This document shows, in pieces, positions 25,839-33,726 of a stretch of 64,000 nt of DNA (within the stretch, counting starts at the first letter, position 1; each line of letters starts with the position of its first letter). A program made the translations under genes and the position numbers. Under the pieces are notes generated by a model, which was given only the letters and a program-made list of their open reading frames with translations, was not told the origin of the DNA and did no database searches. The DNA comes from Caulobacterales bacterium (GTDB lineage: Bacteria; Pseudomonadota; Alphaproteobacteria; Caulobacterales; Caulobacteraceae): contig JAEKKJ010000023.1 of the NCBI GenBank assembly GCA_019510435.1, positions 1 through 64,000 on the forward strand, in the 5' to 3' direction.

Positions 25839-27612
25839 CGGCCCCTGCGTGCGTCATCTCGAGGTAGAACTTCTGCATGTCCCAGGCTCCGGTGGGACAG
25901 CGCTCGGCGCAGAGGCCGCAGTGCAGGCAGACATCCTCGTCCTTGGCCATCACCCGGCCCGTGGGAAGCTTGCCGGAGACGTAGAGGTCCTGGGTGACAT
26001 TCAGCGCCGGCGCCTTCAGGCGGCCGCGCATCTCGCCCTCCTCCCCCTCCTCGGTGAAGGTGATGCAGTCCATCGGGCAGATGTCGACGCAGGCGTCGCA
26101 TTCGATGCACAGCTTGTCCGCGAACACCGTCTGGACGTCGCAGTTCAGGCACCGCTGGGCCTCCTTCAGCCCCAGCTCGCGGTCGAAGCCCAGCTCCACC
26201 TCCAGCCGCACGTCCTTCAGCGCCTCACGCTTCTCGCGCAGGGGCACCCGGTAGCGCTGGTCGTTGGAGATGTCGTTGTCATAGCTCCACTCGTGGATGC
26301 CCATCTTCTGGCTGACCAGGGTGGCGCCCGGCGGCGGCCTCAGCGCCACGTCCTCGCCCTGGCAGAACCGGTGGATCGACACCGCCGCCTCGTGCCCGTG
26401 CGCCACCGCCCAGATGATGTTCTTCGGCCCGAACGCGGCGTCTCCGCCGAAGAAGACGTTGGGCACCGTCGACTGGAAGGTCACCGCGTCCACCCGCGGC
26501 ATGTGCCACTCGTCGAACTCCAGCCCGATGTCGTCGTCGATCCAGGGAAAGGCGTTCTCCTGGCCCACCGCCACCAGCACGTCGTCGCAGGCGTAGTGCT
26601 CGTCGGGCTCGCCGGTGCGGACCAGCTTGCGACGGCCCTTCTCGTCCACCACGGCCTCCACCACCTCGAAGACCACGCCGGTCAGGCGTCCGCCGTCGTG
26701 GGTGAAGGCCTTGGGGACGCGGTAGTTGAGGATCGGGATGTCCTCGTGCATCGCGTCCTCCTTCTCCCAGGGGGACGCCTTCATCTCCTCGAAGCCGGAG
26801 CGCACGATGACCTTGACGTCCTCGCCGCCCAGGCGGCGGGAGGTGCGGCAGCAGTCCATGGCCGTGTTGCCGCCGCCCAGCACGATCACGCGCCGGCCGA
26901 TCCGCTCGATGTGGCCGAACGAGACGCTGGAGAGCCAGTCGATGCCGATGTGGATGTTGGCCGCGGCCTCCTGGCGGCCTGGCAGGTCCAGGTCGCGGCC
27001 GCGCGGGGCGCCTGAGCCCACGAACACCGCGTCATAGCCCTCGGCCAGCAGGGCCTTCAGGCTATCCACCCGCGCGCCCAGGCGCAGCTCGATGCCGCCC
27101 AGGGCCTGGATGTAGCCCACCTCCTCGTCGATCACCGCCTCCGGCAGGCGGAAGCGCGGGATCTGGCTGCGGATCATGCCGGCGGACTTGGTCTCGCCGT
27201 CGAAGATGGTCAGCTCATAGCCCAGCGGCGCGAGGTCTCGCGCCACGGTAAGCGAGGCGGGCCCGCAGCCCACCAGGGCGATCCGCTTGCCGTTGGGCGC
27301 CGCGGCCGGCGGCGGCAGGCGGTCCGAAATGTCGCTCTTGTTGTCGGCCGCCACCCGCTTCAGCCGGCAGATCGCCACCGGCTCGTCCTCGACCCGTCCG
27401 CGGCGGCACGCCGGCTCGCAGGGACGATCGCAGGTCCGCCCGAGTATTCCCGGGAAGACGTTGGACTTCCAGTTGATCATGTAGGCGTCCGAGTACCGTC
27501 CCTCGGCGATCAGCCGGATGTATTCGGGGACGGGCGTGTGGGCCGGACAGGCCCACTGGCAATCGACGACCTTGTGGAAGTAGTCGGGACCCAAGTCACG
27601 CGTGCGCTGCAA
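25831..27612 (-). CDS. FAD- and NAD(P)-binding iron-sulfur oxidoreductase (GltD-like)
   Basis: A 593-residue electron-transfer protein. The N-terminal Fe-S region has CQWACPAHTPVPEYI and GRTCDRPCEPACRRG. FAD binding is at IALVGCGPASLTVARDL near residue 110 and NAD(P) binding at VIVLGGGNTAMDCCR near 245. The C-terminal part has two ferredoxin 4Fe-4S motifs, CIECDACVDICPMDC and CLHCGLCAERCPTG. It probably passes electrons between the 2-oxoacid oxidoreductase encoded just downstream and NAD(P). No in-frame ATG gives a full N-terminus, so I take a TTG start at 27612, with GGAAGGAAG about 7 nt upstream. Confidence 0.9.
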   Translation of the reverse strand: MQRTRDLGPDYFHKVVDCQWACPAHTPVPEYIRLIAEGRYSDAYMINWKSNVFPGILGRTCDRPCEPACRRGRVEDEPVAICRLKRVAADNKSDISDRLPPPAAAPNGKRIALVGCGPASLTVARDLAPLGYELTIFDGETKSAGMIRSQIPRFRLPEAVIDEEVGYIQALGGIELRLGARVDSLKALLAEGYDAVFVGSGAPRGRDLDLPGRQEAAANIHIGIDWLSSVSFGHIERIGRRVIVLGGGNTAMDCCRTSRRLGGEDVKVIVRSGFEEMKASPWEKEDAMHEDIPILNYRVPKAFTHDGGRLTGVVFEVVEAVVDEKGRRKLVRTGEPDEHYACDDVLVAVGQENAFPWIDDDIGLEFDEWHMPRVDAVTFQSTVPNVFFGGDAAFGPKNIIWAVAHGHEAAVSIHRFCQGEDVALRPPPGATLVSQKMGIHEWSYDNDISNDQRYRVPLREKREALKDVRLEVELGFDRELGLKEAQRCLNCDVQTVFADKLCIECDACVDICPMDCITFTEEGEEGEMRGRLKAPALNVTQDLYVSGKLPTGRVMAKDEDVCLHCGLCAERCPTGAWDMQKFYLEMTHAGADA

Positions 27613-27953
27613 AACTCACTTCCTTCCCGGGACGCACTTCTCCCGAGGCTGGAAGTCGAACCCTGCGCACGGCAGAGATGGCTCCGCGCCCCGACGCGGC
27701 GATGTGTGCGCAGGTTACGTCCCTGACGGAGCGGAATCCAACCGATTCCTGATTGAAGTTCACTGATTTCTGGTGTTCGCGGCGCTCGCCGCACCTCGCT
27801 TGCTCATCGGCGGGCGGCCGTGAACTTCCACACCCAACTGTGATCGTTCACCTGGGCGTTTCGCGCGTTCCCTCGATTGGCGGCCGGGGCGGGTAAATGA
27901 TAGCTTAATGATGGGAGACGCCCCGCATCGCGGGGTCCTGGGAGAGCACCTAA
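27613..27953. other. 341-nt intergenic region with a promoter-like pair and a 5' UTR hairpin
   Basis: This gap separates the minus-strand oxidoreductase operon from the small plus-strand gene at 27954. On the plus strand a TTGGCG (27877-27882) and ATAGCT (27900-27905) are 17 nt apart and could be a sigma-70-like promoter. The hairpin ccccgc-atc-gcgggg at about 27921-27935 lies just upstream of the GGGAGAG ribosome site. I see no further reading frame or RNA gene. The region is somewhat less GC-rich around 27740-27860, as expected of a regulatory gap. Confidence 0.4.
27877..27905 (+). promoter_or_regulatory. possible promoter of the 56-residue ORF
   Basis: TTGGCG and ATAGCT with 17-nt spacing, about 50 nt before the ATG at 27954. 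It rests on weak consensus matches only. Confidence 0.3.
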
Positions 27954-28124
27954 ATGGACATGCCGAACGAACGCGTGCCCGAATCTGCATCCCCCATGCT
28001 GGAGGCCTTCGAGCCCCAGCTGGCGATGCCGGCGGATGACATGGACCAGCTGCACCGGGCGATCAACGAGCGCCGGGCCCAACAGGAAAACCCCGAACTC
28101 CTGCGCCACCTGCGCTCGCTCTAA
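27954..28124 (+). CDS. small protein of unknown function
   Basis: A 56-residue acidic-to-basic small protein: MDMPNERVPESASPM at the start, a middle rich in methionine and acidic residues (MPADDMDQLHRAINERR) and LLRHLRSL at the end. GGGAGAG lies about 9 nt upstream. No cysteine, signal or transmembrane segment is seen, and I do not recognise the family. Its TAA is 6 nt before the next family B repeat. It is supported by its ribosome site, a possible promoter and the lack of any competing frame; it needs homologues to confirm. Confidence 0.55.
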   Translation: MDMPNERVPESASPMLEAFEPQLAMPADDMDQLHRAINERRAQQENPELLRHLRSL

Positions 28125-28129
28125 AGATA

Positions 28130-28419
28130 TCCCTCCCCTTCATGGGGAGGGACAGACCGCGAAGCGGTCAGGGTGGGGAAGCCACGACCGGGCGCTGCGT
28201 CGGCTTGTGATCCGATCCAACGTCGGCGCCGCGAGCGCGCTTCAGGGATTCAACCGCAGAGATCGCGGAGATTCGCAGAGCGCCTGAGCGCGGCATGCGC
28301 CTCCGCGCATCTCCGCGATCTCTGCGGTTCGAGAATCCCACGGCCGAACCCGGTCGACCCTTCCCCTCCCGTCGCGTCGCCTTCGGCGCGCGCCACCCTC
28401 CCCATGAAGGGGAGGGATA
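28130..28419. repeat. composite repeat: family B arms around a family A palindrome
   Basis: The left arm 28130-28181 (tccctccccttcatggggag, then agggtggggaag) and the right arm 28387-28419 (ccaccctccccatgaagggg) are inverted copies of the family B unit also seen at 22781-22923. The 200 nt between them include the family A palindrome at 28251-28331. The 308-nt gap between the small ORF and tig consists almost entirely of this structure and holds no gene. Confidence 0.8.
28251..28331. repeat. palindromic intergenic repeat, family A, copy 2
   Basis: The left arm begins caaccgcagagatcgcggag and the right arm ends cgatctctgcggttc. It shares the outer 16-18 nt of each arm with the copy at 6178-6255, while the central loop differs. 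This copy lies inside the family B composite element. Confidence 0.78.
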
Positions 28420-28432
28420 GCGGGATGGCGCC

Positions 28433-29797
28433 CTACTCCGCGTAGCCGGCGGGCAGGTCGTCTTCCTTCAGCAGTTCGTCCTTGCTGACCGGCTTCTCCT
28501 CGACCTTGGCCTTGGAGACGATCAGGTCGACGACCTTGTCCTCGAAGATCGGGGCGCGCAGCTGCGCCTGGGCGTTGGCGTTCTCGCGCAGCAGGTTGAA
28601 CACCTGCTGGGCCTGGGCGCCGTACTTGATGGCTTCGCGGCGGATGGCCTCGGCCAGCTCCTGGTCGGTCACCTGGACGTTGTTGGCGCGGCCGATCTCG
28701 GCCAGCACCAGGCCCAGGCGCACGCGGCGCTCGGCAATCTTGCGGTATTCCTTCTGGAGCTGCTCGTCGCTCTTCTCGGCGTCCTCGGGCGGCAGCGAGC
28801 CGGATTCCTTGTCCTGCTGCACCTGCTGCCAGATGGCGCTGAACTCGGCCTCGACCATCTTGGGCGGCAGCGGGAAGTCGTGCTTGGCGTCCAGCTCGTC
28901 CAGCAGGGCCCGCTTCAGCTTGAAGCGCGAGGCGCCGGCGTACTGCTCCTCGAGGTTGCCCTTCACCAATTCCTTGAGCTTCTCGAGGCTCTCGAGGCCC
29001 AGCTTCTTGGCGAATTCGTCGTCGGCCGCGGTCTCCGCCGGGGCCTTGACCTCCTTCACCTTCACCTCGAACTCGGCCTCCTTGCCGGCGAGGTTGGCGG
29101 CCTGGTAGTCGGCCGGGAAGGTCACCTTGACGGTCAGCTCGGCGTCGGGCTTGGCGCCCACCAGCTGCTCCTCGAAGCCCGGGATGAACTGGCCCGAGCC
29201 CAGCACCAGGGGAACGTCGGTGGCCGTGCCGCCTTCGAAGGCCTCGCCGTCGACGCGGCCGATGAAGTCGATGATCACCTGGTCGCCGTCCTTGGCCTTC
29301 ACGGCCTTGCCGGTCTTGGTCTCGTACGAGCGGTTCTGCTTGGCGAGGTCGGCGACCGCCTCGTCCACCTCGGTCTCGGTGGGCGCGTAGACGGGCTTTT
29401 CCAGCGACAGGGTCGCGGCGTCCACCGGCTCGAACTCGGGCATCAAGTCGACGGCCAGCTCGTAGGCCAGGTCGGCCTTGCCATCCATCACCGCCTCGAT
29501 GTCGCCTTCCGGCGTCAGGGCCGGCTCGCCCGCCGGGCGCAGCTTGTTGTCGTCGAGGACCTTCTGGGTGGTCTCCGACAGGGTCTGCTGGACGACCTCG
29601 CTCATCAGCGCCTTGCCGTACAGGCGGCGCACGTGCGCCGGCGGCACCTTGCCGGGCCGGAAGCCCTTGATGTTGAGCGTCGGCGTGATCTCGGCGATGC
29701 GCGCTTCCAGCTTCTGGGTCAGGTCGCCCATGGGCACCGTGACGCCATAGACGCGGCTAAGACCTTCACCAGACTTCTCAACGATCTGCATCGACAT
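28433..29797 (-). CDS. tig: trigger factor (ribosome-associated chaperone, prolyl isomerase)
   Basis: A 454-residue chaperone that binds nascent chains at the ribosome exit. The ribosome-binding signature is NIKGFRPGKVP (about 43-53). The FKBP-type isomerase domain (about 160-245) has DQVIIDFIGRVDGEAFEGG and GSGQFIPGFEEQLVG. A helical C-terminal domain ends in an acidic tail. AGGA lies 8 nt before the first ATG; the second ATG two codons on is also possible. In relatives tig usually directly precedes clpP, whereas here it is about 24 kb beyond hupB. Confidence 0.95.
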   Translation of the reverse strand: MSMQIVEKSGEGLSRVYGVTVPMGDLTQKLEARIAEITPTLNIKGFRPGKVPPAHVRRLYGKALMSEVVQQTLSETTQKVLDDNKLRPAGEPALTPEGDIEAVMDGKADLAYELAVDLMPEFEPVDAATLSLEKPVYAPTETEVDEAVADLAKQNRSYETKTGKAVKAKDGDQVIIDFIGRVDGEAFEGGTATDVPLVLGSGQFIPGFEEQLVGAKPDAELTVKVTFPADYQAANLAGKEAEFEVKVKEVKAPAETAADDEFAKKLGLESLEKLKELVKGNLEEQYAGASRFKLKRALLDELDAKHDFPLPPKMVEAEFSAIWQQVQQDKESGSLPPEDAEKSDEQLQKEYRKIAERRVRLGLVLAEIGRANNVQVTDQELAEAIRREAIKYGAQAQQVFNLLRENANAQAQLRAPIFEDKVVDLIVSKAKVEEKPVSKDELLKEDDLPAGYAE

Positions 29798-30198
29798 CTT
29801 CAGATTCCTGGACGGGGGGCGGGAAAGCGCCCGGGTCCGCGTTTCACGTCAAACGGGGATGGCCGCCGAACAGGGCCCGGCGGCGCAAGGGCGCCCTTAT
29901 GTCACGATGCCGAGGCGGGTCCAAGCCCCACCCGCGCGCAGGCCGCCGCGGCGCGACCGCGAAGGCGTCCCGCGCCGGGCCGCCGAATGTCCCGGGTCTT
30001 CCTAGAGCAGCTGTGCGGCATACGCCGGTGTCGTTGGGATGACGGCTCGCCGGCTCCAGGACTGGGACAAGCGTACCCTGACACCCATGCAATGCAGACG
30101 GAGGATCCACGGCAATCACGATCTGCGGTTTACTTAATCTTGATGGGAGAGGCTCAGACTTAAGGCCTGAAACTGAGGCCTTCCCGCAGGCGATAGCT
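29798..30198. other. 401-nt intergenic region between tig and a secreted-protein gene
   Basis: The gap is bounded by divergent genes, so both promoters should lie here. For tig, a minus-strand TTGACG at 29847-29852 is a possible -35 element, but the -10 region is unconvincing. For the plus-strand gene, a short AT-richer segment at about 30125-30165 precedes the start; no operator is evident. I see no small gene or RNA that I can support. Confidence 0.35.
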
Positions 30199-31122
30199 AT
30201 GATGAATGCGATCTTCCGCTCCGTGGCCGTTCTGATCTTGGCGTGCGCTGTCGCCTCGGGCGCCTATGCTGCGCCGAAATCCGCGACAGCTCGCGCCGCG
30301 CCCGCCCCGGCTGCGCGCGCCGCTGCGCCCGTGGTGGGGCCCGCGGCGGAGCCCGTGGTCGAGATCGTCGAGGGCATCGACGCGGAGACCTGCCGGAGCC
30401 TTCCCCAATACTGCCCCAGCGGCCCCTCGGCGCGCCCGACCCGCGTCGTGCTCGAATCTGCTGCGGCGGTGCGTTGCGATCCCGACGAGCCTTGTGTCGC
30501 CGCGCGATCCGCCCTTCCGGCCGGCGCCCCCACGGCCGGCGCCCAAATGCGGCAGATCTCGTTCCGCGGCCTGCCGCTCGCCAGCGCGGCCAGCCAGGGC
30601 GACTGTCCGATCAGCCCTGTGGCCGCCCCGACCCGCGCCGCGCCGCTTGCGGCCCAGGGCCTTCAGGTCGCTGAGGCCGCCACCGGGTCCGCGGACCTTC
30701 AGCCCATCGCCCAAGAAGGTCCCGCTCCGACGGCCTCCGCGGCTGCTGATCGACCGCTGCAGGCCGGGCCTGCCACGGCTTTCCTGCGGCCTGACGCGCT
30801 TCAGCCGCAGCTGGCGCGAGACGCGCTCAGCCTCGCCCAGGCGGGCCCGGCCCCCGTCGCGGCCGCCCTGCCCGTATCGGCCCTGCCCGTGTCCGCCCGC
30901 ACCGGCCTGAGGGACAATACCGCCGCTGTGCTGGCCATGCCGCCCGAGGCGGCCGCGTCGCCAGGCTCGAACCGCGTGACCCACGGCGTCGCGCAGCTGG
31001 CGCACTTCGCCCTGCGGCCGTTTCATTCGCTACAGGTCCTGGTGGCCAACCTCATGTCGAAAGCCGACCCGCGGCGCGACGCCTACCGCGCGGGCGGCGG
31101 CGAGCGCAGAACCCTGACCTGA
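30199..31122 (+). CDS. putative secreted protein, unknown function
   Basis: A 307-residue protein with a clear Sec signal (MNAIFRSVAVLILACAVASG, cleavage after AYA). The rest is low-complexity, alanine- and proline-rich, with two cysteine pairs (CRSLPQYC near 62-69 and CDPDEPC near 92-98) that could form periplasmic disulfides. No known domain is evident. A frame on the opposite strand is also open but has no plausible start signal. The signal peptide supports this strand. It ends just before tRNA-Leu. Confidence 0.6.
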   Translation: MMNAIFRSVAVLILACAVASGAYAAPKSATARAAPAPAARAAAPVVGPAAEPVVEIVEGIDAETCRSLPQYCPSGPSARPTRVVLESAAAVRCDPDEPCVAARSALPAGAPTAGAQMRQISFRGLPLASAASQGDCPISPVAAPTRAAPLAAQGLQVAEAATGSADLQPIAQEGPAPTASAAADRPLQAGPATAFLRPDALQPQLARDALSLAQAGPAPVAAALPVSALPVSARTGLRDNTAAVLAMPPEAAASPGSNRVTHGVAQLAHFALRPFHSLQVLVANLMSKADPRRDAYRAGGGERRTLT

Positions 31123-31148
31123 CCAGGCCGGCCACCGGCGAAGCCGGC

Positions 31149-31233
31149 TGGTGCGGATGAGAGGAGTCGAACCTCCACGCCTTGCGGCGCTGGAACCTAA
31201 ATCCAGTGCGTCTACCAATTCCGCCACATCCGC
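31149..31233 (-). tRNA. tRNA-Leu (UAG)
   Basis: The minus strand folds into a type II tRNA of 85 nt including an encoded CCA. The acceptor arms are GCGGATG and CATCCGC with discriminator A. The D-loop is GGAATTGGTAGA, the anticodon loop TTTAGGT lies between CTGGA and TCCAG (anticodon UAG), a variable arm CGCCGCAAGGCG is present, and the T-loop is GGTTCGACTCC. Confidence 0.96.
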
Positions 31234-31329
31234 ATGGGGAGACCCTGCCTTCGCGGGCGCGGGCGTCGGCGTCAAGAGGCGCTGCGCTCTCCACGTGACA
31301 GCGTCGCTGGCCGCGGGCAAATACGCCCC

Positions 31330-32562
31330 ATGCCCAGGGGCGTCCTCTTCGTGCACAACAACTTCCCGGGCCAGTTCCGGGACCTGGCGCAAACGCTGGC
31401 CGCGCGCGGCGTGCCGTGCGCCGCCATTGGCCAGGCCCACGCGGGGGGCGTGGCGGGCGTGCAACTGGCGCGGTTCCAGCTGCCGCGGGGCACCGCGCCC
31501 GGCATCTTCCCCCTGGCGGTGCGGGCGGAGGCGGACCTGATCCGCGGGCGCGCCGCCTTCGATGCGGCCAAGGCGCTCAAGGCCCAGGGCTGCGACCCGG
31601 CGGTCATCGTCGGCCATCCCGGCTGGGGCGAGATGAGCTTCCTGGCGGACGTGTTCCCGCAGGCGCGGCGGGTGGCGTTCGCGGAGTTCTACTACCACGG
31701 CCGCGGCTACGACGTGGGCTTCGACACCGAGTTCATGGCCTTCGACGAGGAGGCCGTCCTGCGGGCCGAGGCCAAGAATCCGGTGATGGCCATGGCCTAT
31801 GCCGAGGCCGACGCCATCGTCGCGCCGACGCCGTTCCAGGTCAGCCTGCTGCCGCGGGCGCTGCGGGCGCAGGCGCGGGTGATCCACGAGGGGATCGACG
31901 TGGAGGCCATCCGGCCGGCCCCGCCGGAGCCCTTCGCCCTGGACGACGGCCGGACCATCGCGCCCGGAACCCCGCTGATCACGCATGTGAACAACAATAT
32001 GGAGCCGCTTCGGGGGCTGCACATCCTGGCCCGCGCCCTGCCCCACCTGCTGGCGGAGGTTCCGGACGCCCAGGTGTTGATCGTCGGCCAGCCCGTCGAC
32101 CGGGCCTATGGCGGCAGCGCCCCTGAGGGCAAGACCTGGCGCGACGTCTGTTTCGAGGGCGTCGACTACGATCCGGCCCGGGTGCACTTCCTGGGCCGCG
32201 TGCCGCACGGGCGGATGCTGGCGGCCCTGCGCCTGGGCGTGGCCCACGTCTACTACACCTATCCCTTCGTGCTCTCCTGGTCGCTGGCGGAGGCCATGGC
32301 CTCGGGCTGCTATGTGATCGGCTCCGACACGCCGCCCCTGCACGACGCCATCGAGGACGGGGTCAACGGCCGCCTGCTGCCGTTCTTCGATGTGCCAGCG
32401 CTGTCCCAGGCCCTGGTCGCCGCCTGCCGCGACCCCGCGGCCAGCGCCGCACTGCGGGCGGCCGCGCGCGAGACGGCGGTGGGGCGCTTCGACCGGGCCA
32501 AGGGCCGCGCCGCCTGGATCGCCCTGCTGCGCGAGCTCGGGGCGGAGATCCCCGCCAGCTAG
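31330..32562 (+). CDS. GT4-type glycosyltransferase
   Basis: A 410-residue retaining glycosyltransferase with two Rossmann-like domains. It begins MPRGVLFVHNNFPGQFRDLA, typical of nucleotide-sugar-dependent GT4 enzymes. The donor-binding segment is LSWSLAEAMASGCYVIGSDTPPLHDAI with the two glutamates in the usual E-x7-E-like spacing region. The ATG at 31330 is chosen over an upstream in-frame ATG inside the tRNA flank. It stands alone, so neither acceptor nor polymer can be inferred; surface polysaccharide work is likely. Confidence 0.85.
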   Translation: MPRGVLFVHNNFPGQFRDLAQTLAARGVPCAAIGQAHAGGVAGVQLARFQLPRGTAPGIFPLAVRAEADLIRGRAAFDAAKALKAQGCDPAVIVGHPGWGEMSFLADVFPQARRVAFAEFYYHGRGYDVGFDTEFMAFDEEAVLRAEAKNPVMAMAYAEADAIVAPTPFQVSLLPRALRAQARVIHEGIDVEAIRPAPPEPFALDDGRTIAPGTPLITHVNNNMEPLRGLHILARALPHLLAEVPDAQVLIVGQPVDRAYGGSAPEGKTWRDVCFEGVDYDPARVHFLGRVPHGRMLAALRLGVAHVYYTYPFVLSWSLAEAMASGCYVIGSDTPPLHDAIEDGVNGRLLPFFDVPALSQALVAACRDPAASAALRAAARETAVGRFDRAKGRAAWIALLRELGAEIPAS

Positions 32563-33026
32563 GCCTGCTTCTCCCAGCCGCGGGCCATCTGCTTCCAGTA
32601 CGACACCGGATGGCCCTTGGCCTTCAGGGCGCGGAACTGGCCGCGGGCGGCCTGCAGCTGGCTCTCGTCGGCGCCGTCGAACAGCACCACACAGCGCTGG
32701 TAGCCCGCCAGCTCGCCCGCCTCGGCGCCGTCCACCAGGAAGAGCGCATCCGCAGCGTTGGGGTTCTCCGCTCCGGTGGTGAGCAGGATCGGCTGGCGGC
32801 CCGCCCCGGGCTCCTCCGCCGGTGCGTGCGGCAGGAAGCTCTCGTCGCGGTAGCTCCACAGCCAGCCGTCCAGGTGCTCGATCCGATCCGGCGCGGCGGT
32901 CCGCACGATGGCCTTCCAGCCCCGCTGCAGGGTCTTCTCCAGCAGCTCCGGCAGGGCCTGGTCCAGGCCCGTGCGCTCCAGGTGGTAGAACCAGACCTCG
33001 CAGGGCGGCGCAGCGGCCTCAGCCAT
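32559..33026 (-). CDS. holC: DNA polymerase III chi subunit
   Basis: A 155-residue clamp-loader accessory that links the replicase to single-strand binding protein. Family pieces are VWFYHLERTGLDQALPELLEKTLQRGWKAIV near the start, WLWSYRDESFLPHAP near 60 and PILLTTGAENPNAADALFLVDGA. The start at 33026 (MAEAAAPPCEVW) overlaps the end of the upstream hydrolase gene by 8 nt. Location downstream of pepA is conserved in many proteobacteria. Confidence 0.9.
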   Translation of the reverse strand: MAEAAAPPCEVWFYHLERTGLDQALPELLEKTLQRGWKAIVRTAAPDRIEHLDGWLWSYRDESFLPHAPAEEPGAGRQPILLTTGAENPNAADALFLVDGAEAGELAGYQRCVVLFDGADESQLQAARGQFRALKAKGHPVSYWKQMARGWEKQA

Positions 33027-33711
33027 GGGCCGCCTCCAGGCGCTCGGCCAGCCCCTCCAGGGCGCGCGCGACGGCCTCGGCATGGGTCAGCATGGCCAGG
33101 TGATGCAGCGGCAGGCGCACCACCGGCCAGCCCTTGCGGCCGGCGATCTGGGCCTCTTCCACATAGGCGCCGCTGAGCTGGAGGTAGGCGGCGGGGGCCT
33201 TCAGCTCGATCTCGGGAGCCAGTTCCTCGAAATAGCCCACCGGGATCGGCTCCAGCTCGTCCAGCAGCGCCTGGCGCTCGGCGTCGTCCGGAACCAGCCG
33301 CGCCAGGGCGCCCGGCGGCCACCACTGGTCCCACGACGGCAGGCGGCCCTCCACGGCGCCGGCGCGCAGCTGGGCGCCGAGGTCGGGCGGGGCGGTGTCG
33401 AACCAGCTGAGGCCGCCGTGCGGCAGGATGGCGTCGCACAGCACCACGCCGGCCAGCGGCTGCTTGGCGAGGGCCTCCACCGACGGGATCACCGCACCGG
33501 CTCCGCTGTGGGCCACCACGAAGGCCGGATCGCCGCGGTCGATGGTGGCGGCCATGCCGTTGGCGAGGGCCGCATAGCAGTCCTCGCCCAGGGTCGACAG
33601 GCGCGGCCAGGCGGGCGTGGCGGCGTCATGGCCGTCGCGCCGCAGGACCTCGCCCACGGCGCGCCAGGTGTAGGGGCCCAGGAGCGGGCTGTGCAGCAGC
33701 AGGAACCGCAT
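33019..33711 (-). CDS. alpha/beta-hydrolase-fold protein
   Basis: A 230-residue protein with an alpha/beta hydrolase layout: FLLLHSPLLGPYTWRAV replaces the usual HG motif, FVVAHSGAGAVIPSV gives a nucleophile elbow (HSGAG) near residue 68, and LPLHHLAMLTHAEAVAR contains the probable catalytic histidine. It lies between pepA and holC, 15 bp after pepA, and overlaps holC by 8 nt, so it is part of that operon. Substrate unknown. Confidence 0.78.
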   Translation of the reverse strand: MRFLLLHSPLLGPYTWRAVGEVLRRDGHDAATPAWPRLSTLGEDCYAALANGMAATIDRGDPAFVVAHSGAGAVIPSVEALAKQPLAGVVLCDAILPHGGLSWFDTAPPDLGAQLRAGAVEGRLPSWDQWWPPGALARLVPDDAERQALLDELEPIPVGYFEELAPEIELKAPAAYLQLSGAYVEEAQIAGRKGWPVVRLPLHHLAMLTHAEAVARALEGLAERLEAAHG

Positions 33712-33726
33712 GGCGGCGGCGGAGCC

